Shown one piece after another: positions 22,975 to 34,985 of a stretch of 64,000 nt of DNA. Location: positions 8,000,501 through 8,064,500 of the forward strand of contig JAIVEN010000012.1 of NCBI GenBank assembly GCA_026686845.1, written 5' to 3'. The stretch comes from Adenanthera pavonina. Taxonomy: Eukaryota > Streptophyta > Magnoliopsida > Fabales > Fabaceae. Numbering within the stretch: the stretch's first letter is position 1; each line of letters opens with the position of its first letter. A model generated the notes under the pieces. It ran no database searches. It had not been told where the DNA came from and saw only the letters and a list, made by a program, of their open reading frames with translations. The translations under genes and the position numbers were made by a program.

Positions 22975-23975
22975 TGATTGAGTATAAAGGCTGTTGTCAA
23001 CAATGCAACTCCCTAATATGAAATTGATAAGTTTGCTTGTGCTATCATTGACCTAACCATGCTAAGGAGAGTTCTATTTCTCCTTTCTGCTACCCTATTT
23101 TATTGTGGAATTCCAAGGATAGTCAACTATCTCATTATGCCCTTTTCTTCACAGAGCTTCCTGAACTAATTAGATAAATATTCATGATCTTGGTCAATTT
23201 GTAACACTTATTGTTTTGTTCATCTTATTTTCAACCATGTTTATGTATTGTCTAAAGCACTCTAATACCTTAAACTTATGTGAAATCAGATAAACATACT
23301 TGTATCATGAATAATCACCAATAAAGGTTATAATACACCATGTTTTGTGTCTTGCTCTTACACTTATTGGTCTTCATATATCAAAATGGATTAATTGCAA
23401 TGGATATTCAGCTCTAGTTGCCTTTCCAAATGGTTTTCTGGTTACTTTACTAGCTAAGCAAAGTTCGCATAAGGACATTTCCATTTTAGACATATCACTA
23501 AGCATTCTTTCTTTGGCTAAATTAATTATTCTCTTCTAACGCGCCATACATCACAATTGGAATTTGAAATATTTGAAAAAGTAAAGCAATCACTAGAATT
23601 AAAACCATCAAAAGTATCCAAAACAAAGAAACCATCATAAATAAAACTAGAGGCATAATATGCGGTCCCATGATTAACATCGAGAATACTATCATGAAAA
23701 TGTAAACTAAAGCCATATTTCTCTAGAGAGATAACTGAGACAAGATTACATCGGATATTAGGTATGTATAGCACATCATAAAATGTTAGATTCAGCCTCC
23801 ACGCAAAACGATTTTGCAGTTTTCGATTCCTTTGACCTCGATTCTAGCATTGTTCCCAACATAATAACTGATGATAATCTATCAAATTCCCATGTTCTTG
23901 AGTTACATCGTCTATGAACCTTGAGTCTATAATCCTCCAAAGATGTCTTTGGTTAATAAAATGGTATTGGAAACA
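22975..23975 (-). pseudogene. Copia protease / GAG-pre-integrase / integrase remnant (element F)
   Basis: On the - strand, broken frames read in the order expected for Ty1/copia. First comes a segment ending near the LYIPNIRCNLVSVISLEK motif (about 23770), the conserved end of the protease-to-pre-integrase region. Next, around 23480-23340, comes a KPFGKATRAEYPLQLIHFD stretch, typical of the start of the integrase core. An ITFIGDYS-like word and a VENKM word follow. Several stops are present and the integrase is cut by the gypsy LTR fragment at about 22970, so reverse transcriptase and the 3' LTR are absent. Confidence 0.7.
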
Positions 23976-23999
23976 TAACAATAATGCAAAGTTCTAGTA

Positions 24000-24842
24000 T
24001 CCAGTAATTCCTCTTTCTGCTTAGGGCAGTCTTTGGCATAATGTCCCTTTTTCTAACAAGTAAAACATTTGACCTTCGCTAGGTCAAGTTTCTTTGCAGG
24101 ATTCTTGCCCTTTTTCTTGAGATTTTTCTTTCCCTTTTAGGAATTTGAGCCCCATTCTTCTTCTTCTGAAACCCTTTACCTCGTTTGGGTTTGGGCTTTG
24201 ATGAAGAAGGTTTGTTACTCTCTGCCGAATATGCATTACTAGAGGGCTTGGAAGCCCCTAGTCTTTCATCCTTGAGCTCAAGATGACGCGCAACATCATC
24301 AAAGGTCATATGTTCTCATTATAAGGTAAGTTTACCTTTATTTGCTCCTAGCTAGCTGGTAAAGACCTAATCACAGCCGATACCTGTTATTCAGCTGATA
24401 ATTCATGCCCTACTTCCTTTAACTCACATATCCTGTTTGACATTTTCACCCAATGTTGCATAATCGGGATGTTAGGCCTTAGTTTATATGTGTCAAATTT
24501 GATAATAAGCCTCATGAGTTTGGTGGCAGAAGTGCCCCCAAATTTGTCCTTGAGGGTAATCCACATGGACTTAACAGTGGGATGACGTTCAAATTCACAC
24601 ATGAAATCATCAATCATTTCACTCAGCAAGGTGATTCGAGCGATACTATTCTTTCTCTTCCAGGCAACATATGCCTTATAGTCTTTCCTATGCTGGGCCA
24701 TATTACCCTGCTCAGGTTCAAGTATATCCATCGCATCATGTTCTTCAAGAACATAGAAAATCTTGCAGTGCCAAATGTCATAATTGTCACCATTCAATTT
24801 ATAGTCTTTGTTAAGATCATCAATGATGTTCCTAGAGGCCAT
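24000..24842 (-). pseudogene. Copia gag (element F)
   Basis: Starts at a Met at 24842 (MASRNIIDDLNKDYKLNG) and continues as a copia gag polypeptide domain: GDNYDIWHCKIFYVLEE early, then a KLMRLIIKFDTYKL helix and ICELKEVGHELS. A stop at 24387 and a frame break lie before the lysine-rich segment 24309-24079. A CCHC zinc knuckle follows near 24060-24020 (CFTC, a stop, then KKGHYAKDC). It is thus a gag of about 300 codons disabled by at least two stops. It lies about 2.3 kb downstream of the primer site, an unusually long leader. Confidence 0.8.
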
Positions 24843-24902
24843 TTCACTGACATGTTTGCAAGAAACATTATTCTTAGTATACAACGTCAATTTAGTTTAT
24901 AA

Positions 24903-25434
24903 AAGAAAACATGGTTGTTCTAATAGAGATTCTATTTCCTTCATGATCAGAAGTCAAATAGTTTTCTCCTATCTCATGTATGTAAACATAGTCTCTATTT
25001 TTTTCAACTAAGTTTCTTTTGTAAACATAATCCTCAATAAATAAAGAAACTCCCAGTCAAAAACAAATCCATAATAAATAATAAATTTAAATAAAGCAAA
25101 AGGACTTCAGTCACCAATAAAAAACAAGAAATAGCACCAAAGTATTCAAAATAATGTTTCTAAGCAACTTATGCAAAGAAGAAAAAAATTCAAAAATAAT
25201 GAATTTATTATATTTTGGGACTATAAGGGTCTATTTTATTGGAGCCATAGCATGATAGGGAGTCATCACTTATTTCAAGAAAATCATTATCATCTTCAAA
25301 TTCCTCTTCCAGATCCTTGGATTCTGGTTCATATCCCTCTTCAAGCTCTACAACTTTCTCTTCACTCATTAGCTCATATTCTCCTATTATTTCTGACTCA
25401 GTCCTTCTCCAGATAATGGTTCATATTCCTCTAT
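24903..25434. other. Leader between gag and the acidic ORF
   Basis: No intact frame. On the - strand acidic codons continue for a short way past the stop at 25435 (EYEPLSGEG and a run of Glu/Asp near 25320-25260), suggesting that the acidic repeat ORF was once longer. Confidence 0.4.
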
Positions 25435-25992
25435 CTATTTTGTCCCTTCTTCTGAGAGTGGATCATATTTCACAACCTTATCCTCAGATTCAGGTTCATA
25501 TTCTTCCATTTCTTTCAATTCAACTTCTTCTTCGGAATATGGCTCATACTCCTCTTCTAAATCAGTCATCCCCTCAAATTCTAGTTCACATTCATCCATT
25601 GTCTTTTCTTCATGCTTTAACTCATACTCCTTTGAGTCTTTCGATTCTATTTCTTCTTCAAACTCAGGTTCGTACTTGTCTCCATAATCCATATTTGACT
25701 TAGTTTCAGTGATGAGGTTGAAATGCTCAAGAATGGGATCTGATTTCCCATCTCCTGATTCTGCTTCCATGTTGATTAAGTCTATTTCTTCTTTATTGAG
25801 TTTAATTAACTTAATATTTTGTTTCAAATTTTCATTATGATTTATTTCCTCATCAGTGTGATAATATATCACTATGCTAAGATCAAATTCTTCCTCACTT
25901 GGATCCAAATCCACATGAATGTGATTAGATTCCATCTCACTATGGTAGTATTCTATAATACTAGGATCTAATTCCTTTTCACTAGAGTACAT
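25435..25992 (-). CDS. Acidic repeat ORF in the copia leader, function unknown
   Basis: An open frame of 185 codons with a strongly acidic, low-hydrophobicity product. The C-terminal half repeats a degenerate unit of the form (E/K)Y(E/D)PxSE(E/D), for example EYEPYSEEE, EYEPESEDK and KYDPLSEEG, at about 15-20 residue spacing. It has no membrane segment or signal peptide. It lies between the 5' LTR/primer site (27163) and gag (24842) of a copia element on the same strand. I do not recognise it. It could be an extra leader ORF, a captured host fragment or a chance open frame of biased codons. Confidence 0.4.
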   Translation of the reverse strand: MYSSEKELDPSIIEYYHSEMESNHIHVDLDPSEEEFDLSIVIYYHTDEEINHNENLKQNIKLIKLNKEEIDLINMEAESGDGKSDPILEHFNLITETKSNMDYGDKYEPEFEEEIESKDSKEYELKHEEKTMDECELEFEGMTDLEEEYEPYSEEEVELKEMEEYEPESEDKVVKYDPLSEEGTK

Positions 25993-27139
25993 AGTTACCT
26001 AGAAAAGTCAAACACACTATCTCTTGGTGATTATAGAATTTTCTAGATATTTTAAACACATTTAAGGCTATAAAATGCTTAATAAAATCACAAAAACTTG
26101 CTCAAAAACAAGTAAAATGCATACCATCATGTAAAACATGAATTTAGTGAATTTTTTAAATAATAAGTTGCCCAAAATACCCATGCATGTGCCCCCACGT
26201 GCCCTTAGAAGGTATTTGGAATTAAAAAAATAATTTCTGGGAATCAATCCCAGTCACAACAATGGCTCATGTCACACACACACTGGCTTCCTAGACTCAA
26301 CTTGCCATTTCAAGTCCAATGGTATGCCCAAGTTCGCCAATGGGTGAGCAAGTGACTCACATGCACCCATAGAGTGACTAAGGAGAGAAAAAAATTATTT
26401 AATTTAATATTAATTATTAAATATTTAAATAACATTTTTGGATCAGGTCAAGATCCGTTTGACGTGATAACCCAAACCCAGCTAACCCCTTTTTATTAAA
26501 TAAAGCTTTGGGCCTCAACCTGTTTTGTTTGGGATGGGTTTTCTTTAACCTGACCCATGAACTCGATCCAATAACCTTTTTTTAATTGAAATGCTACCTT
26601 TCACTTAAGTGAAACACAATAGCTCATAGGACAATTTTGGCTCACAGCCAAAATGATAAGTTGTTAAGGTTATCCATGACCTCTCATTAGGTCAACTCGA
26701 TCGAGCTCAAACCCAGTGACACCATTTTTTGCCATTCTTTTACTGGTCTAACATCTTTTCACCGTGATATTGGTGCCATTGGACTCTTCTCGTCATTCTC
26801 TACCTTCTTGTGTCCTTATATTGCTCTAAAAAAGTGAAATTTATGAACCCACTTTTTTTGAGTTTTTAGTTACTATGTTTTTTGAATTTTAATGCCTATT
26901 CATGTATTTCCAAATCCATAAACTTTTTTCCAAAACCCCATGTAAAGAAAGCAGATAAAAAACATAGAAGGTAGAAAAAGAATGAATATTAACATGTTTA
27001 TGAACATATGCTTGAAAACAATAGCACAAAAAAAAATCCCACATCAAACAAGAAAGAAAATGCCAAAAAACACAAACTTTAACATGATCTCTCGACAAGA
27101 AAAAAAAAGGCATGTTTTAAACAAAAAGAACCAGCCCTT
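25993..27139. other. Copia 5' leader, nothing coding seen
   Basis: AT-rich leader between the primer site and the acidic ORF. A C-rich stretch near 26440-26580 has repeated AACCC and GACCC words. Frames are short and without motifs. Confidence 0.4.
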
Positions 27140-27161
27140 GGATCATAAAGCTCTAATACCA
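27140..27161 (-). other. Primer-binding site of copia element F
   Basis: Reads TGGTATTAGAGCTTTATGAT on the - strand, one base after the LTR end ATTTAACA. This is the initiator tRNA-Met site with one mismatch (TGGTATYAGAGC). It defines the adjacent LTR as 5'. Confidence 0.85.
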
Positions 27162-27162
27162 T

Positions 27163-27720
27163 TGTTAAATAAAATAGAGTATGAAGCATACCTATCCTCA
27201 AATAAAGTAATAAAACACTTACACGCTGTAGACTAGCTTACCAGAGTGGAACCTAGCCTTTGTTCTCACTGGATAACACCTCACATGCTCACAGAGAGAA
27301 TAGAGAAAAGAGGAAAAGAGCTCAGAAGAGATATATGTCTTGAGGAGGGAATAAGCTCCTTTATTTATAGGTGGAGGATTATATATTTTACAATCTCTGC
27401 ATTTATGAGTAGGATTTGATTCACTATCAAATTCTATCAATAAAGGAGTACATGCTCAAAATATTCTTTTATTCCCTCATTAATTTTCAAAAAGCTAATG
27501 AGCTTTTAGAAACAAGAAACTAGCTCATCAAGGGCAGACTTTTTCTTTAACAAAGTCCCACAAATGTAAATCTAAAAGATATCAGAATCCAGAAATACAT
27601 TAACTTTCCTTGATTAAAGAGTGTAATCTATTAACAAAAATAGAAAGATCTGACAAACAGGGGACATAAAAGAACAAATTTGAGCATACAAACATTCCTG
27701 GGAAGCAAGTATTCCCAACA
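27163..27720 (-). mobile_element. 5' LTR of copia element F
   Basis: 558 bp with TG...CA ends (TGTTAAATAAAAT on the left, TATTCCCAACA on the right). On the - strand it starts TGTTGGGAATACTTGC, a common form for plant copia LTRs. A TATA-like CTATAAATAAAGG lies on the - strand near 27358-27372. The flank beyond 27720 is AAACC; the 3' LTR has been lost, so no duplication can be matched. Confidence 0.8.
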
Positions 27721-28041
27721 AAACCACCAGTTTGACACCAGAAAACCACTAGTTTCTGATGTTGCACCCACAAGAAATTAACAAGATTAGAGAACCACCC
27801 CGAATATAGAGGGTGTGCTCAGTTTCTGGCAATGAAACTGGTGCAACACTAGTTTTTAATAGCATTAGTGGAAAAAGAGACAAAGATGGTGATTAGGGCT
27901 TTGCTCTTACACAAATGAAGGAACAATGGCATTGATTATAGCTTTTGTAGATAAACGACAAAGTCAGAAATGATTGAACTATGATGCTGATTAAATGGAT
28001 GAATGGCGAGGTTAGACACTACTAATCGAGTGAGTATTGAA
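27721..28041. other. Spacer between copia F and CACTA 2, no gene
   Basis: Unassigned sequence with repeated ACCA(C)TAGTTT and GGTGCAACACTAGTTTT words. No coding frame. Confidence 0.4.
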
Positions 28042-28061
28042 CACTACACCAAAAAAGGGAA

Positions 28062-28375
28062 TAGTTGGCATTTATTTTTTTGCCTTTATTTGAGTTTCAA
28101 AAATGCCAACTATTCTAACACTAATAAAAAGGGGGGACTTTAGTTGGCGTCTATAAAATGCCAATTAAAATTGACTTTAATTGGCGTTTATTCCAGAAAC
28201 ACCAACTAAAGAGGGAACTTATGTTGGCGTTTGTTCCATAAATGCCAACTAAATGGGTACTTTAGTTGGCGTTTATGCCTGAATGCCAACTAAAGTGTGC
28301 ACTACTTAAGTTACCAATTCAAGCACAAACACCAACTAAAGTACCACTTTAGTTGGCGTTTATACCACAAAGTGT
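28062..28375. repeat. CACTA 2 left subterminal repeats
   Basis: Alternating TTTAGTTGGCGTTTAT and its complement ATAAATGCCAACTAAAG, in about ten half-sites as inverted pairs every 40-70 bp. They match the family's repeats at the right end and are the probable transposase-binding region. Confidence 0.85.
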
Positions 28376-28399
28376 TATTTGCATGTAGAATGTATAATG

Positions 28400-31000
28400 G
28401 CCTAATTTGTAGGAAGCAACCATACCATGTTTTTTACTTCTATTTTAGACCTAATTTGTAGGAGAGAAGCGGGGTGAAGTATCAAAATTACCTCATCCAC
28501 ATCTATGTCCATTTCAAACCACTTCAATACTTTCATAATAACCTCCAACTTCACTTGGTGGGCTTTGCTTGGGTCCTTTTTGATATGGCCCTCTTGGTGG
28601 ATGAATAAGCAAACCAGAAAATACAACGGAAATGAACACTCATGAACAAAGACAAAAAGATAATCACATGTTAGAACCAAGGAAATTCGTTCCTAAGCTC
28701 TAACGATGATACCCACTTAGTTGATCACTCCAGTTCGTAGGTCACGAGTTTTGAAGAAAACAAATTCAGATAATCCTCACACAAGAGAATTGAAGGAAAA
28801 TAATTCTTATTCAACTTGTTCTAAAATACAAGTCTAAATACATCTATTTATAATGACCCAAACAATCCTCTAGAATGGCTAGAGAATCTTATAAAATAGG
28901 CAATTAATTATTCCTAAAGCTAAGGGACGCCAAATAATAGAAAATTACTTAAATTGTAAGATTAATTCTTATGAGATTACAAGAATCTCACTTATTTGGA
29001 AACTAAGACACTCTAGAATGTTCCAACTTGCTAACCAAGCAAGAACATACTAGAAGATACTAGATGACACTAAAGAAATATGGAAATTACTTGAAAAACG
29101 TCACTTTTTAAGAGCCACAAAGAAAGTGACCTTTTTTACTCAAAAATATATATAATTTATGATCTACTTGAGAGCCAAGTAGTCATAATGGATCTAAAAT
29201 ACTTAAAATACTAATTTGGGCCCTTGGAAATACAATTAGGAACCCAACAAAGACTCAAATAAATAAATAAGACAAAATAACTTGAAGCCATTAAGAAGTA
29301 AACATTAAAGATTTGGGCTTAAGAGTAGCGTTATAGATCCTCAAGTGAGTTTTTCATTTGTAAAGTCATTATAAGCTTGGTTCTCTTGGACTTGAACTTG
29401 TAAACAAATTACCATGCTTCTTAATGTAATACCTTACTCTTATATATACTTTCCCATGTACTATAGCATTTCTAATGTCTACTTAAGCCATTTTAGAAGC
29501 TTGAATCATCATAAAGCCCAAAATAGGCTTGCCACTATTTTCTCCTTTCTTGTTTCATAATTTATACCTTGAACATCATACATACATATTTTTACTTTAA
29601 CTTACATCTACACTTGCATTACTTTATACTTGCATCATCCCTTGTTACACTGAACTTACAAGGTTTCAGTACCAATAGCAAACTTATTATTATCATCTGT
29701 TATCTCCATGGGTTCTCCTTTTGGATCCTTCTCTAGTGCCTTTACTGAGACTTCTAACACCTCAAGTTCTTCTTTCTATAATAACATACTGCCTAGAACC
29801 TATAGGCAATGAGATAATTTCCCAAAATATAGTATACTTAATTATGAATGATTCTCTATACAATTCTAGAGCTCATAATTTAGCTATGCCATCAAGTATT
29901 TGCTCTCAACTCAATAACTCTTAGGGAGCCTTTGGTCACGATGCTCTTCTAGAAATTTCTTTGCTCCCAATTCAATACTTAAGGAATGCAAAGCCGAAAC
30001 ATATCCTCCAAATCCCATACGACATTCATCATAAATACATCTAACATCTATTTGGATTTGGAGTCTTTGGTTTAGCTGGAAAGTGCTAACATCCTCATTA
30101 AAGAATTCATCTAGCCTAGACACATTGGAATTATCATAGTTCATGGGTTGATTAACCTCTTTCTTTAATCATACATTTGTCTTCTTATTTCTTTTCTCAT
30201 GACTATTTCCTTTTTCTAACTTATCTTCCTTTATACATTAGTTTCTCCCCACTAATTCTTTTCATAACTACTTTTCTTTATTTCTATTATTCATTTCTTA
30301 GTGGCCTCTTCCATTTATTACTAAGAACATCTCACCACTAAACTTATTTGTAGGTGGTGTACTTACTTCTCATATGCATTGTTATCACCTACCATCATAT
30401 TTCTTTACTACTTTCTGGTATGTGGCCTGGTATTAGAGAAAAGCCTTAGGTAAACTTTCATATCAGTTGTTGATTAATGTTGTTCCCTATCTTCTAATAT
30501 TATGTTAGGTCATTTCTTTTCTGAGAACTATCAGAACTTTAGGGCTCATTAATCTTTCTTATCTTTTCATTCTTTTTAGATGTTTACTGCAACCTCATTG
30601 TTGGTCGATTGCGACCATTAGATCTACTGTGATCTTAGAGCCCTGCTAGGATCCTCTATGACCCTGTATCGTTACTCAACTGATAGGATCCATCAGGATC
30701 TAACTTGAAAAAGTTTCATGACTTGTGAAACATCCTCATTTAAGCCAACAACTATTGTCCTCAAGACTTATTCTCTTATGTTACTAAAATATTCATAGGC
30801 CATATTCTCATAATATTTTATATTTGAAGGGGAAACTATTATCGAAATGAGTATTTTTCTTTCCTGCTACTATTACTCTATTGCTTCATTCTCTTTCTAC
30901 TTTTCTCACTTTTGTCAGTAGCAGCTTCTCTAACATTTATTAGATAACAAATATAAAACTTTGATTATTTAAACTATTTCCCATAATTCTGCTAACCTCT
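28400..31000. other. Degraded sequence inside CACTA 2, mostly unassigned
   Basis: No intact gene. Short - strand frames (28402-28680, 92 codons; 29911-30144, 77 codons) have protein-like composition but no motif I recognise. Around 28700-28870 a GGTATCATCGTTAGAGC word (- strand) and an adjacent TATA-like TTATAAATAGATG recall a decayed primer site and LTR. The right part may be downstream coding sequence of gypsy element D, too decayed to read. Confidence 0.3.
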
Positions 31001-32220
31001 ACTAGCATACTAAATGCCTACTTCTTATTAGACTTTCCTTTTCCTAATGACTGGCTTTAATTCTCTTCCTATCTTTTCTGTCTTCCACCTCTAGTCATCA
31101 TACTATTATAACTAGGTGTAATTTTGTACTGATTGTATAAATGTGGCTTCGTACTTACTTATTGACTAGTCCATCACTTGTAGTACTGTCAAATCAGGAT
31201 GGGCCAAAAAGCCCGATTTGACAAATGGGCTTAGAAAACCAAGCCAGGTCTACGGGCCGGCCCGCGGTCTTTTTTCAATTTTTTAATATTTTTATTTTTT
31301 TAATAAAATTTTTTATACAATTATTTAAATTAATACAACTAATTATTATCATAATTCATCAAAAACTAACATAATATTTAAATTTGACAATTTATATATC
31401 ACTAATTAACAAAATAATATGTATTTTTAATATTTTAAACCAAAAAAAAGAAAAAGAAAAAAGTCTCGGGTTTTCGAGCCCACTCAAGCCAACCCGCCAC
31501 GGGCCGGGCCTAAGCAGGTCAGACTCAAAAAGCCCAAATTATGTATTTACTCCCGAAATAAATGCCAGAGCTAGCTCATTTTTTCAGGCTTTTCGAGCCA
31601 GCCCATCGGGCTTGACCGATTTTGACGGCTCTAATCACTTGTCGGAACATGATAATCTCATCTTCTTTCTCATATCTAACTGATTGCAAGAAATATTATC
31701 ATAAAAGATTACCAAATAATTTCCATATCAAGGGTATGTTCCGAGCTTGTAGGATCAACTCAGTATTACGCCACCATCTATCTGCCTTTTCTTAAGTGCG
31801 TAAATAGATAGCCTATAGGGTTTTCATTTTAGAGTAATATCCCATTAACTTGAAAATCTTTTCTATACTCAGTATCCAGTCCTCAACCATTTTCACATCA
31901 AATCTTTTGTTAAATAAGGGAGGACATCATCTCTAGAACTGAACTATTACATGCTGCAGGTTAGCATGATCAATTTTTGTTCTTGCTGCCAGGTTAATTA
32001 GTATAACCTGGGGTACCTGCTGCTACTGATATTGCCTCAGAGATGAAATTTCAACTCTGGTTTCCTGAGGCTATCTCTAAGTGTCTAAGGTTCGCTGTAA
32101 TTTTTCAATGATCATTTGTTATTAATCTCATCTATTCATAATAGCTTGCAAAGGATCACCATATGGTGTCTTCCCTTGTTTAGGAGTCTCTACTCTTATT
32201 CGTCTCCTGATACGAACCAT
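31000..32220 (-). pseudogene. Ty3/gypsy gag (element D), split by a hAT-type element
   Basis: On the - strand it starts at a Met at 32220 (MVRIRRRIRVETPKQGKTP). Further in come VEDWILSIEKIFKLMGYY (about 31905-31850), EKADRWWRNTELILQARN (about 31795-31740) and an FLQSV-RYEKEDEIIMFRQ stretch up to 31634. These are the hallmarks of the plant Ty3/gypsy retrotransposon gag domain. The frame resumes beyond the hAT-type insertion as VNKYEATFIQSV in broken form. Many stops lie between start and domain, so it is dead. Confidence 0.75.
31181..31633. mobile_element. hAT-type non-autonomous element, TSD ATCACTTG
   Basis: 453 bp, flanked by perfect 8-bp duplications ATCACTTG (31173-31180 and 31634-31641), the length diagnostic of hAT elements. 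The ends are inverted repeats: TAGTACTGTCAAATC at the left and TAGAGCCGTCAAAATC read inward from the right. GGGCC/GGCCC-rich subterminal regions surround an AT-rich core. It has no transposase; the small frame inside is incidental. It interrupts the gypsy gag of element D. Confidence 0.95.
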
Positions 32221-32599
32221 TTAATTCATTATAAGCTATCCATACATATTTAACAACTATACTCAGAGAATATATTTATATAAACATTATACCTTATTTA
32301 CATAAACAAACTTTGTACATAGGTCCTTATGGTCTCCTTACATTATCACTTCATTATACTTCCTACTTGTGACTACTTATGATACACTCAAAATTTTCAG
32401 TCATCATTGTTCTATACCTTCATACATTTATGCATATTTACACAAGATCACTTTCATATTTCATTTCGGAGTGACCAAAGCTACTTTCACCTCCAATAAA
32501 AGCTTCACTAAACTTCACTTCTAGATTCTCTTCCAAGTTCTCAGAATCTTCTTCTTCTATGTCTATAATAGGATCCTCCTATTCCAGTCAGATCACCTC
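32221..32599 (-). other. Pre-gag region of gypsy element D, left part
   Basis: Between the gag Met and the SIRE solo LTR. On the - strand a short acidic frame (DIEEEDSENLEENLEVKF, about 32565-32512) continues the pre-gag coding region that lies on the other side of the solo LTR. Confidence 0.45.
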
Positions 32600-32604
32600 C
32601 AAAT

Positions 32605-34263
32605 TGTTAGATAAGCTAGCTTCCCAAGAGGGGGTGAATTAGGAAGATTAAAAATTGTTCTGCAAAACGTCAAGAAAGTGAAGAAAGCAAAGGGTGATAG
32701 TAAAATAGAGTATAAATGAATAAATAGTAAAAGTAGTAGTAGGGAAGAGAAGACTCATATATTTATCCTGGTTCGGTCTCTCAACTTGACCTATATCCAG
32801 TCCCTAAGCCACCACTTGAGATTTTCCACTATCCTGCAAGAATTCAGTGGACTTCTTGCAAATGCCACAGTATAGCGTTAATGCTCTATTTCTAGAGTTC
32901 ACACTTTCTCTCTTTGCACTCTCACTAATTGCTTCCCCAATCCCTTGTGATATCCCCTCACAAGAAAATCTTTCTTCCAAATGAAGATAAGATTATTTAT
33001 AATGAATAAACTCACTTAATCAGAGTGTATATGAAAGTTAAAGTATAAAGAATGAAGTATGTCAGAGTAAGAGACTTTGAGTTCATGATTTTGCAGAGTT
33101 TCAGTATATACAAAGTAATTTTCATTACCCACATCTTCAAATAAAGTTCTATTTATAGATTTCTGCCTCAACTATAAGTTCGAGACAAGATCTAGCCATT
33201 AGAGATGTTACCCAATGGTTACTCTGAGAAACTATTCGTTTATCAACCGCATTTAATGCTTCTAACACTCAAAGTTCGAATTTCAGTTGGTCAACAAAAG
33301 AATTTCACAAAAACCGAAAGCTACAGCCTTTAACGTTAAACTCCCGAAGTTCGTCTATCATGAAGCAAAATTCAAAAATTCATCTTTAGAAAATGATTCT
33401 ATGTTGGAACATATGAATTTTCATGTTGAAAGTCTTTCTGTTAAGTATGAACAGTAATTTCATTTTGCTACAGTGCCTTCGAAATTCAAATTTTGGAACC
33501 CAAAATTCTTCTATTAGTAGCTGGTTTAATAAGACACAGTAGTTCATCTTATTCAAAATTCAAATTTTCAAAGGGCAAAGTTCGTCTGTCAAAGAGACCT
33601 CTTTTTAGACTTACTTCAAAGTTTGAATTTATGAATACTGTCACTCGTATGTCAACATATCACTATAACAACTCTCAAGCTTTGTTTTTGAAATTCAAAT
33701 TTTCATGTTCAAAGTTCGTCTGTCAGTGAGCAATTTTGAAGCTCTATCTAAACTTGGTTTCAGATGAACTTTGACATATTCTCAGACGAATTTTTCAATT
33801 TTCATAAGTTACATTTTATCTAAAATTCGAATTTTCATAAGCCAAAGTTCGTCTGTCAGAGAAAGCTCTTTTCAGACACGCATCAAAATTCGAATTTCTG
33901 AAGTCAAAATTCGTCTGTCAGAGAGACCTCTTTTCAGACTTGTTCTATTTTTAACTCGAAATTCAAATTTCCAGAGCCAAAGTTCGAATTTTCAAAACAG
34001 CAGATCGGTATAAACCTTTCAAACTTCGTCTGTTGGTGGGTGTTTTTCAAATATTTCATAAATTAACATAGAATCAAGGTTTTAAAACATCTTTTCACCA
34101 AATCAAAGTCTTTTACTCATTAAAACATTACTAAACATTCTACATCTATTCTTGCACTGATTTTTCTAGAATTCCTTCACTTGAAACCTTTTATGCACCT
34201 TTGATATCTTTATTCCAAGCTCTTGAAAGTTGGTTTGGAATCATCAAAACACTTGATTCAACA
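32605..34263 (-). mobile_element. SIRE-type copia solo LTR, TSD CAAAT
   Basis: 1659 bp, TGTTAGATAAGC...GATTCAACA, with perfect duplications CAAAT at 32600-32604 and 34264-34268. No internal domain adjoins it. TATA complement at 33150-33158. About four of nine TTCGAA motif cores survive; the others are TTCAAA or TTTGAA, so it is older than the copies at 18610 and 59222. It interrupts the pre-gag coding region of gypsy element D. Confidence 0.95.
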
Positions 34264-34268
34264 CAAAT

Positions 34269-34985
34269 ATGCGAGCTCTTTAATACAATCTTGAAAAGTT
34301 TCTGGCATTTCTTCTTGGAGTCCAACTTTATGCAGCATCAGCAGATGAGGGTCTACAGCTAAAGTCTTTTAGGGCCAAAACTTGATCATTAGCTCCTACT
34401 CACTGATGATTTAACCTAATATCCCTTAGCATGCAATAGGTTGTAGTACTTTCTTCTTGATTGCCCAACAATACGCTATCTAGTTTAGCTTTAATACAAG
34501 TCCAGAAGAAATCATTAGGGATTTCATTGACAAGTATATTGATCCATAACAACTTCAGGAAATATAACACATGCTTAGGCTCTCCAAGATATACCTCACT
34601 TTTCTTGAAACACTTTTGAACAATTTGGTATACCTTATCTTTCATATTAATCAAACTGTCATTACCAAGGTTATCTGGATCTGGTAAAAACCCAACCTCA
34701 TAGTCCCTACCTTTTACAGCTTCAATTCCTGGTTTCTGAACTTAAGTAGGAAGAGCTAAAACAACTTGCAATGGGACTTCTTTATCAAGTTTAGATCTAG
34801 TTAGATGAGGTCTTGCATTAACATTAGGCTTGTCTGAACTTCCTATTGGTAACTTGTCTGAGCCAATATTTTCATCATTTTCTTCCATCTTTGACTCAGG
34901 GATCACCTATCTCTTATGATTAGGATCCCGACTATTGTTTGAGAAAAACATCTTATTTGACTCAATACACAATAGCAATTCTTGT
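34269..34985 (-). pseudogene. Extra coding region upstream of gag in gypsy element D
   Basis: On the - strand, between the primer site (35097) and gag (32220), a coding-like stretch begins near 34950 (FFSNNSRDPNHK, then MEENDENIGSDKLP). It continues through HLTRSKLDKEVPLQVVLA and the longest frame 34654-34400 (84 codons, with KHVLYFLKLLWINILV and NEIPNDFFWTCIKAKLD) up to the solo LTR insertion. It has a few stops. I do not recognise the protein. Some plant gypsy lineages (Tat/Ogre) carry an ORF before gag, but this element has a tRNA-Met primer site and TGTAACA-type LTR. It may be a lineage-specific leader ORF or captured host sequence. Confidence 0.4.

Noticed and set aside
24582..24902. 106-codon + strand frame
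   Set aside because: Shadow of the copia gag on the - strand.
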